This document shows, in pieces, positions 1 to 4,355 of a stretch of 5,508 nucleotides of DNA. The translations under genes were made by a program, and so were the position numbers. Position 1 is the first letter of the stretch. Every line of letters starts with the position of its first letter. A model generated the notes under the pieces. That model was given only the letters and a program-made list of their open reading frames with translations. It had not been told where the DNA came from and ran no database searches. Source of the stretch: Promethearchaeota archaeon (GTDB lineage Archaea; Asgardarchaeota; Lokiarchaeia; Sigynarchaeales; SOKP01); the NCBI GenBank assembly GCA_014729315.1, contig WJKD01000603.1, forward strand, positions 1-5,508. The letters are read 5' to 3'.

Positions 1-193
1 GTTCCAGATTGTCAAAGGCTGCTTTGAAAAATGAAAGGATTCTTGCTTTTACTTCTTCGGGATTATAATTATCAAATGTCTTTTCAATAAATTTAATTGG
101 ATCTTCTTTAGAAAGATGCGAAATTTTATTTTTTAAAGATGGGAGCCAAGGATAATGATAAAGTAATTCCAATCTAATATCTACGGGCTCCAT
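1..193 (-). CDS. priL: DNA primase large subunit PriL, N-terminal part (runs off left edge)
   Basis: Sixty-four codons are visible before the frame leaves the window. The protein starts MEPVDIRLELLYHYPWLPSL and continues as a charged helical segment. The 'YPWLP.L...I' opening followed by helices resembles the N-terminus of archaeal/eukaryotic primase large subunits, which typically open with a 'YPFLP'-like motif. PriL binds the catalytic subunit PriS and helps start RNA/DNA primers; its Fe-S domain lies at the C-terminus, outside this window. I chose the ATG at 193 because AAGAAGG at 209-203 lies 9 bases upstream, a good ribosome-binding site. The frame is open upstream to a TAA about 36 bases away, so a TTG at 202 is a weaker alternative. 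It follows pcn on the same strand by 123 bases, a sensible replication pairing. The call rests on a short N-terminal pattern plus context, so it is moderate. Confidence 0.6.
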   Translation of the reverse strand, partial: MEPVDIRLELLYHYPWLPSLKNKISHLSKEDPIKFIEKTFDNYNPEEVKARILSFFKAAFDNLE

Positions 194-202
194 GGATTCC
201 AA

Positions 203-209
203 CCTTCTT
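203..209 (-). promoter_or_regulatory. Ribosome-binding site of priL
   Basis: AAGAAGG on the minus strand lies 9 bases before the ATG at 193. It is one of the clearest Shine-Dalgarno-like sequences in the window and decides the priL start. pcn, in contrast, has no obvious site and looks nearly leaderless. Confidence 0.5.
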
Positions 210-233
210 TTTATAAGAGAAATTATCGTTTAT

Positions 234-269
234 TCCATAAACATGGACTTATTATATTAATATAATAAG
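234..269 (-). repeat. Perfect 22-bp palindrome abutting a small inverted repeat, upstream of priL
   Basis: Positions 248-269 form a perfect palindrome with half-site CTTATTATATT and no spacer. Directly next to it, 234-247 is a second inverted repeat: TCCAT, a four-base loop, ATGGA. Both lie in the pcn-priL gap, 41 to 76 bases before the priL ATG. The palindrome contains TATA-like sequence in both orientations. If it is the priL TATA region, transcription would start near 232, leaving about 39 bases of leader containing the ribosome-binding site. If priL is instead read through from pcn, the two elements would be adjacent RNA stem-loops. The symmetry is seen directly; its role is inferred. Confidence 0.45.
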
Positions 270-316
270 AGAATACGAATTTTCTAAAGGTTTAATAAAA
301 TGCTAAGAAAAATAAT

Positions 317-1129
317 TCAAAATTCGTCCATATCGTCGTCGTAATCTTCGTCGTCAAACTCAGCTTCTTCGACTCGTGGCGCTAAGAAATAAAATAATTC
401 GCCACCTTCTAGCAAACTGAATATCATCTTCAATGGATGATCGGTTCGGAGGGAAATTTCCAATTTTTCAGTTATCGACGCAATTTTAAGAATTGCTTTT
501 AGAAAAGTTAAAGAATACGCTCCCGTACTCGTTCCACTGATGTTTTTATCTAAAAGTTCGTCTAATCCAAGTTCATAATTCATTTCTCCTATTTGTCCAT
601 TTGAACTAAAGACTAATCCTTGATCTTCAACCGACTTAATATTAAGTATTTCTGAATATATTTCAGCGTCTTTAATTGCCTCAACAAGAAAGTCCGGATC
701 AATTATCCATTTAGAAGGATACTCGATATTTAACAAATTATCCATAGGAATTTCTTCAATTTCTATATCTAAGAGCGCTAAACTAAAGGTTCGCGTACGA
801 GAGGCTCCCTCTCGTTTCATTTTAATTTTAATCTTTTGATCCTTTTCGTTAAAATCAATTTCAACCGAATCATCAGAACCGCTTCTTTTTAAGATCTTAT
901 CTAAATCGTCTAAGTTTAATCCGACTGTTGATTCTTTTTCGCAATTGTATTCGTCAAAGTTTTCCGCTTTAATTGTAAGTTTAAGAAGGCAAATTCTACT
1001 TGGATCCATTGCTGAAATCGTAAACTCTTCGGGAGTCACTTTGAATTCAGTTTCGTCGATAATACTTGAAAGAGTTTCCACAATACCTTTTAAAATTCTA
1101 TTATTTTCTAATTTTATAGTAAAACTCAT
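317..1129 (-). CDS. pcn: DNA polymerase sliding clamp PCNA with long acidic C-terminal tail
   Basis: This is the ring-shaped processivity clamp that encircles DNA and tethers polymerase, ligase, FEN1 and other partners through their PIP motifs. I take the ATG at 1129, giving 270 aa. The frame is open to a TTG at 1138, but that adds only three residues. Family marks include the N-terminal domain with MDPSRI at residues 41-46, FDEY at 58-61, the interdomain connecting loop around 118-136 (LLDIEIEEIP) and the C-terminal LAPRVEE at 249-255. Archaeal PCNAs are usually about 245-250 aa. Here the normal end is followed by about 15 further residues, so that 12 of the last 18 residues are Asp or Glu. 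No strong ribosome-binding site is visible, and a TATA-like box about 33 bases upstream implies a very short leader. priL lies downstream on the same strand; the OB-fold/tfs pair is divergent. Confidence 0.95.
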   Translation of the reverse strand: MSFTIKLENNRILKGIVETLSSIIDETEFKVTPEEFTISAMDPSRICLLKLTIKAENFDEYNCEKESTVGLNLDDLDKILKRSGSDDSVEIDFNEKDQKIKIKMKREGASRTRTFSLALLDIEIEEIPMDNLLNIEYPSKWIIDPDFLVEAIKDAEIYSEILNIKSVEDQGLVFSSNGQIGEMNYELGLDELLDKNISGTSTGAYSLTFLKAILKIASITEKLEISLRTDHPLKMIFSLLEGGELFYFLAPRVEEAEFDDEDYDDDMDEF

Positions 1130-1161
1130 AATGTACAAACACTTTTGATGAAAAAATATTG

Positions 1162-1170
1162 TATATAAAT
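1162..1170 (-). promoter_or_regulatory. TATA-like box for pcn
   Basis: The minus strand reads ATTTATATA, with its near edge 32 bases upstream of the pcn ATG at 1129. With the usual archaeal spacing of about 25 bases from the box centre to the start of transcription, the mRNA would begin near 1140, leaving a leader of about ten bases. That fits the lack of a clear ribosome-binding site. The region is very AT-rich, so chance matches are common. Confidence 0.5.
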
Positions 1171-1298
1171 ATAAATTATGTTAATATTGATTTACTGTTA
1201 TTTTTTATAAAATTTAATATTAGTCTTTTAATAAGTAACATTTTGAACTAATTAAAGATTAAGATAAATATATTTATACTCTCTTAATTTCTTGAATT

Positions 1299-1367
1299 AT
1301 GAATAAAGAATTACTTTTGCTTAAAGTTTTACTTACAACAATATTATTCATTAATATAATTCTATGA
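1299..1367 (+). other. Possible 22-residue hydrophobic micro-ORF (speculative)
   Basis: An ATG at 1299 opens 22 codons ending in TGA at 1365-1367. The peptide begins MNKELLLLKV and is almost wholly Leu/Ile/Val/Thr/Phe after two charged residues, like a single membrane-spanning segment. A TATA-like TATTTATA at 1271-1278 is centred about 24 bases before the ATG, the spacing expected for a leaderless archaeal transcript. T-rich noncoding DNA often translates into hydrophobic residues, so this could easily be chance. Confidence 0.15.
1351..1360 (+). promoter_or_regulatory. TATA-like box for the OB-fold/tfs pair
   Basis: TTAATATAAT lies about 44 bases upstream of the ATG at 1404. Transcription would then begin near 1382, leaving a leader of about 20 bases. 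A second TATA-like sequence at 1271-1278 could serve the same pair with a leader over 100 bases long. Both are inferred from position and composition only. Confidence 0.35.
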
Positions 1368-1403
1368 ATTGCAAGTGGGTAATAAAAAAACAATGTGAAG
1401 TTT

Positions 1404-1721
1404 ATGGAAAATCCTTACGCAAAGCAAAAAATAATAGAAGATGTTACAACTGAGGACACTCGCGTCCAAATTACAGGATATGTAAAATCTATTGAGCAGA
1501 ATTCTATTGTGTTAGATGACACCACGGGTAATATAGAGGTTGATGTTGAAAATGTGGATTTTCAGTTTAAAACAGACGATTTAATTAATGTAATCGGGGA
1601 ATTAACTATTAATGTGAAAGGTCAGAAGATCCTTATAGCAGAGATCGTTCAAAATATGGAGAAGTTAAATTTCAAATATTATCTGAAATTATATCATGTA
1701 AAAAAGGATCTTATCGAGTAA
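1404..1721 (+). CDS. Small OB-fold protein, RPA14/RPA32-like ssDNA-binding candidate
   Basis: A 105-aa protein with the strand pattern of a single OB fold. VQITGYVKSIEQNSIVLDD forms the first strands, TGNIEVDVENV the middle, and LINVIGELT followed by KILIAEIVQ the last strands. A C-terminal helix-like LNFKYYLKLYHVKKDL follows. Length and order (OB barrel plus one C-terminal helix) recall RPA14/RPA3 and related small replication-protein-A subunits, which trimerise through that helix and bind single-stranded DNA. I chose the ATG at 1404, with a weak GTGA 5 bases upstream; an in-frame GTG at 1395 would add three residues. It lies 8 bases before tfs, so the two are probably co-transcribed, and is divergent from pcn, which supports a replication or repair role. 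Other OB proteins (Stn1/Ten1-like, tRNA-binding) cannot be excluded. Confidence 0.65.
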   Translation: MENPYAKQKIIEDVTTEDTRVQITGYVKSIEQNSIVLDDTTGNIEVDVENVDFQFKTDDLINVIGELTINVKGQKILIAEIVQNMEKLNFKYYLKLYHVKKDLIE

Positions 1722-1729
1722 AAAATAAG

Positions 1730-2068
1730 ATGGTTGAATTCTGTCCAGAATGTTCTAATCTTTTACGAAAACAAACGCGAGATTCTAAAGTATTTCTTGT
1801 GTGTAGATGCGGATATGAAAGGGAAATTAAGACTGACACAGTTGAGAAACAGAAAAAAGCGCAAAAAAAGAAAGAAGAACTAGATAAAAAACTCATCGTT
1901 GTCAAGGAAGAGGATAAAATTTCTGTTCACCCACTGGTCACCAAAATATGTCCTAAATGTGGACATAATGAGGCTGAGGCGTGGCAAGAACAAACTAGAA
2001 GCGCTGACGAACCGAGTACGAGTTTTTTCAGATGTGTCAAATGTAGGTACACTTGGCGGGAATATTAA
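1730..2068 (+). CDS. tfs: Transcription elongation factor TFS (TFIIS-like RNA polymerase cleavage factor)
   Basis: TFS enters the secondary channel of the archaeal RNA polymerase and stimulates transcript cleavage, rescuing backtracked complexes. The 112-aa protein has the full two-ribbon layout. An N-terminal RPB9-type zinc ribbon uses C5, C8, C25 and C27. A Lys/Glu-rich linker runs from about 33 to 63. The C-terminal TFIIS-type ribbon uses C74, C77, C102 and C105. The hairpin RSADEP at 90-95 carries the acidic pair D93-E94 needed for cleavage, so this is a cleavage-competent factor and not just an RPB9-like subunit. The ATG follows the stop of the OB-fold gene by 8 bases with no obvious ribosome-binding site, suggesting translation coupled to the upstream gene. 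Confidence 0.95.
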   Translation: MVEFCPECSNLLRKQTRDSKVFLVCRCGYEREIKTDTVEKQKKAQKKKEELDKKLIVVKEEDKISVHPLVTKICPKCGHNEAEAWQEQTRSADEPSTSFFRCVKCRYTWREY

Positions 2069-2112
2069 ACGTTTATAAATAAAAAAAAGAAATAATATAC
2101 TCATATGTAAAT

Positions 2113-2142
2113 AAATTCGTAAAAGACCCGTTTCACGAATTT
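2113..2142 (+). terminator. Stem-loop plus T-rich tail after tfs
   Basis: AAATTCGTAAAA at 2113-2124 pairs with TTTCACGAATTT at 2131-2142 with one A-C mismatch, around the loop GACCCG. A T-rich stretch ending in CTATTTTT at 2151-2158 follows. This is a plausible end for the OB-fold/tfs transcript, 45 bases after its stop. Archaeal termination mainly needs T-rich RNA, so the stem may instead protect the 3' end. On the other strand, a T-run complementary to the A-rich stretch near 2080-2092 could end the rps27e transcript. Confidence 0.4.
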
Positions 2143-2150
2143 TATTCTGT

Positions 2151-2231
2151 CTATTTTTGAACTTAATATTCTTTGAAATAAAATTTCAAATTAGAAATTG
2201 AATGCAAAATTCAAATTTCAACTAAAAATAG
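2151..2231. repeat. Nested inverted repeats between convergent tfs and rps27e
   Basis: An outer inverted repeat, CTATTTTT at 2151-2158 with AAAAATAG at 2224-2231, encloses two hairpins. The first is perfect: TTTGAAAT (2172-2179), a three-base loop, ATTTCAAA (2183-2190). The second pairs GAAATTGAAT (2194-2203) with ATTCAAATTTC (2209-2219) with a one-base bulge and a five-base loop. AAATTTCAA also occurs as a direct repeat at 2181-2189 and 2213-2221. The element begins 10 bases beyond the rps27e stop. It could mark the 3' ends of both convergent transcripts or be the remnant of a small repeat. In DNA this AT-rich some pairing is expected by chance. Confidence 0.35.
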
Positions 2232-2240
2232 CGATTATAA

Positions 2241-2438
2241 TTACGAAAGAACTTCGAGAATCTTTGTCAGGATGCGGGCTTTTCCTCCCGTTGATTGTAG
2301 TAATACTTTTCCGCATACTAAACACTTCACATCAGTAGCAGAACATCCAAAAATAATTTGTTGATTTCCGCAATTTAAACATTTAACCCTTAAAAATCTA
2401 CTTTTTGGTTGAGGAACCAATTCTTTTGATTTGACCAT
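2241..2438 (-). CDS. rps27e: 30S ribosomal protein S27e
   Basis: A 65-aa zinc-ribbon protein of the small ribosomal subunit, shared by archaea and eukaryotes and of normal archaeal length. The zinc site is C20-x2-C23 and C39-x2-C42. The central part, [18 protein letters not shown] at 18-35 followed by VKCLVCG, and the GGKARI stretch at 51-56 are family hallmarks. The ATG at 2438 has AAAGGAT about 9 bases upstream as a ribosome-binding site. It follows rpl44e by 22 bases on the same strand, the usual archaeal pairing. In many archaea aIF2-alpha and nop10 come next; here the cluster ends and a convergent tfs follows. Confidence 0.95.
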   Translation of the reverse strand: MVKSKELVPQPKSRFLRVKCLNCGNQQIIFGCSATDVKCLVCGKVLLQSTGGKARILTKILEVLS

Positions 2439-2460
2439 GATTTTTTATCCTTTTAGATAA

Positions 2461-2742
2461 TTATACTTCCTGTAATTCAAATTTTTTTACTCGATAAGCT
2501 TTCCCATAATGTTTCTTTCCACATTCTGTACATTCTAGAATTGGAAGTGTTTTTTTGTTTATTTTCGCATTTTTATGGAATATTTCTTTCGGAAAAGACC
2601 CGTATCCTTTCTTTTTTCTATCTACTCTCCGTCTTCCCTGATTTAACTTTCTTTCCTTGCTTTTCTTATAAATTGAAACCGAATGAGTAGTGTGATGACG
2701 ACAATTAGGGCAATATCTATTAATCGTTTTAGGAAACTTCAT
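2461..2742 (-). CDS. rpl44e: 50S ribosomal protein L44e
   Basis: A 93-aa, very basic protein of the large ribosomal subunit (L36a/L44 in eukaryotes), of normal archaeal length. MKFPKTINRYCPNCRHHT at the N-terminus provides zinc ligands C11 and C14; LECTECGKKH near the C-terminus provides C71 and C74. Between them is an Arg/Lys-rich stretch with GRRRVDRKKKGYGS (36-49) and FPKEIFHKNAK (50-60), typical of the family. The ATG at 2742 is supported by the conserved N-terminus; only a weak AAAGAG lies upstream. It is the first gene of a two-gene operon with rps27e. Confidence 0.96.
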   Translation of the reverse strand: MKFPKTINRYCPNCRHHTTHSVSIYKKSKERKLNQGRRRVDRKKKGYGSFPKEIFHKNAKINKKTLPILECTECGKKHYGKAYRVKKFELQEV

Positions 2743-2767
2743 CGTAATTTGCTCTTTTTTTCTAAGA

Positions 2768-2794
2768 TTAAGATCTTAAGTGAAGTATAAATTT
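2768..2794 (-). promoter_or_regulatory. Promoter of rpl44e-rps27e with a palindrome downstream of the TATA box
   Basis: On the minus strand AAATTTATAC (2794-2785) is a good TATA-like box, with transcription expected near 2763 and a leader of about 20 bases. The perfect 12-bp palindrome TTAAGATCTTAA at 2768-2779 would lie between the box and the transcription start, where a bound repressor could block initiation. The box is reasonably supported by position; an operator role for the palindrome is inference. Confidence 0.4.
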
Positions 2795-3013
2795 TAAATT
2801 TTTTGAGTTCGAATACCCCAAAGGATAAATATCACAACAGAAAATAAGTCATTACCTTCCGAATAAATTTTAGCATATTTTTATTAAAAATTTCTTTGAG
2901 GATAAAACTTAGAAAATTACTATGAAAACTGAAAAGGATATTAATAAAACATATTATAAAAAATAATTTTTCTACAAGGAAATCTATAATTATTAAGAAT
3001 AATTGTTTAAGAG

Positions 3014-3040
3014 TGGTTTAATAAAAAATAATTTAAACCA
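3014..3040. repeat. Inverted repeat near the pyrB start
   Basis: TGGTTTAA (3014-3021) and TTAAACCA (3033-3040) form a perfect 8-bp inverted repeat with an 11-base A/T spacer. If pyrB starts at GTG 3078, the repeat lies in its promoter or leader and could be an operator; if it starts at TTG 3003, the repeat is coding. It may also be chance in AT-rich DNA. Confidence 0.3.
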
Positions 3041-3077
3041 ATTTAACAATAATCATCTTAAAAATTATAATTCACGA

Positions 3078-4007
3078 GTGAAATTGAAGTTTAAAGAGAA
3101 ATTTAGCGATGGAATAATAAGTGCCAGAAGTTTTGATCGAGAAGATTTAGAGTATATTCTAAAAAAAGGCAAGGAAATGCTCAATGTTAAAAATTCGAAT
3201 ATACTTAAAGGAAAAATACTAGCTACTCTTTTTTTTGAACCGTCTACTAGAACGCGTCTTAGTTTCGAATCGGCGATGTATCGTTTAGGGGGAAATGTAA
3301 TAGGATTTCAATCAGGAGAAGTTTCTTCCATTAAAAAAGGAGAAAGTCTAGCTGACACCATAAGAACGGTTGAGAATTATTGTGATTGTATTGTTTTGAG
3401 ACACCGATTAGAGGGAGCAGCAAAGCTGGCTGCGAAATTCGCTAGCATACCGATCATCAATGCTGGTTCGGGAAGTGGTGAGCATCCGACTCAAGCTTTA
3501 TTGGATTTACTTACAATAAAACAAGAATGCAAATCATTAGACGGAATTAATATTGGTATTATGGGAGATCTCAAATATGGCAGAACCGTTCATTCACTGT
3601 CTATATTATTGTCAAATTTTGATATTAATATCTATTTTATAAGTCCAGCTGAATTAAAGATGAGACAAAGATATAAAGAAGTCTTAAGAGAGCGAGAAGC
3701 AAAATTCAAGGAAGTGACTAATTATAGAAATTTATTAGACCATCTGGATGTATTATATATGACGAGAATCCAAAAAGAAAGATTCGTAGATGTCGAAGAA
3801 TACGAACGTGTTAAGAATTTTTACATTTTTAAAAGAAATGATCTGAAAATCGCTAAGGAAAATTTCAAGTTAATGCATCCTCTTCCAAGAATCAACGAGA
3901 TTTCACCCGAAGTGGATGTTCACAACGATAAAGCAATATATTTCAAACAAACATATTATGGACTAAAAATGCGCCAAGCAATTCTTTCAGAATTATTAAC
4001 TGATTGA
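3078..4007 (+). CDS. pyrB: Aspartate carbamoyltransferase, catalytic chain
   Basis: This cytosolic enzyme joins carbamoyl phosphate and aspartate to form N-carbamoyl-aspartate, the committed step of pyrimidine synthesis. Residues are counted from the TTG at 3003, the furthest upstream start. They show FFEPSTRTRLSFE at 77-89 (carbamoyl-phosphate site), KKGESLADTI at 111-120 (active-site Lys), RH at 133-134, HPTQALLDL at 161-169, GDLKYGRTVHS at 188-198, TRIQKERF at 254-261 (aspartate-binding loop) and HPLPR at 292-296. No suitable ATG exists: the first in-frame ATG is codon 59, inside the conserved fold. GTG 3078 gives 309 aa, the family's usual length, and begins VKLKFK. TTG 3003 would give 334 aa with an Asn-rich, unconserved extension. 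No pyrI regulatory chain is adjacent, although the two genes are commonly paired in archaea. The 3' end overlaps the convergent NrdD-like frame by 12 bases. Confidence 0.94.
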   Translation: MKLKFKEKFSDGIISARSFDREDLEYILKKGKEMLNVKNSNILKGKILATLFFEPSTRTRLSFESAMYRLGGNVIGFQSGEVSSIKKGESLADTIRTVENYCDCIVLRHRLEGAAKLAAKFASIPIINAGSGSGEHPTQALLDLLTIKQECKSLDGINIGIMGDLKYGRTVHSLSILLSNFDINIYFISPAELKMRQRYKEVLREREAKFKEVTNYRNLLDHLDVLYMTRIQKERFVDVEEYERVKNFYIFKRNDLKIAKENFKLMHPLPRINEISPEVDVHNDKAIYFKQTYYGLKMRQAILSELLTD

Positions 4008-4355
4008 ATTGCCTATTGTGTAAGCGTTTAAATCATACTTTTGAAGTGCCCTTATTGGATTCTTTAAATTTTTCTCTTCTTTTACCTTGTATAAAGTCCC
4101 TCCATCAATAATTTCTTCAAATTGTTTGAATAGCATGATTTTTTCATTTAGAGAAAGATTGCTTCCGTTGCTGAATAATTGTGAAGGGTAATGTTTATAA
4201 GAGAGATTTCTGGTTGACCCTTTTCTAAATGCATTCTGTAAATGATATTTAAAATGAGGTTGACTAAGAATATAATTAGCATTCTCAGTTCGATTTTTTT
4301 CAGTGATTTGAGTTTTTAGATATTTAATTATTTTTAAAGCGAACTTTCTACTGGA
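3996..4355 (-). pseudogene. nrdD: In-frame continuation of the NrdD-like gene beyond an internal TAA
   Basis: Immediately after the TAA at 4358-4356, the same frame stays open for 119 codons to TAA at 3998-3996. It has no ATG, GTG or TTG until codon 74, so it has no evident start of its own. It begins SSRKFALKIIKYLK and includes LNEKIMLFKQFEEIIDGGTL. As I recall the family, NrdD proteins have a similar '..(S/E)(A/F)LKIL.YL' helix after 'GLNEA..H.G..L', later an 'F.KLTGGGT' segment, and a '...DLGYF.YT' stretch just before the first zinc-ligand Cys. Here KYDLNAYTIGNSIS occupies that last place and the frame then ends. The zinc site and the glycyl-radical domain are therefore absent. So long an open frame is unlikely by chance in DNA this AT-rich. 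The end overlaps the last 12 bases of pyrB. Confidence 0.6.

Noticed and set aside
945..1148. 67-codon plus-strand open frame
   Set aside because: It lies antisense inside pcn, which is clearly coding on the other strand; it shows no family features.
1711..2104. Two minus-strand open frames opposite tfs
   Set aside because: They are antisense to the well-supported tfs gene, and their Phe/Ser-rich translations mirror its Lys/Glu-rich linker.
2804..2822. GTTCGAATACCCC resembling a tRNA T-loop
   Set aside because: The flanking bases do not form a T-arm stem around TTCGAAT, and there is no acceptor, D-arm or anticodon arm nearby, so it is not a tRNA or a convincing remnant.
2922..2966. 14-residue ORF upstream of pyrB as a pyrL-like attenuation leader
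   Set aside because: No terminator-like hairpin with a U-run follows it, its nearest GAGGAT is about 20 bases from the ATG, and such attenuation is a bacterial mechanism; kept only as part of the start-site finding.
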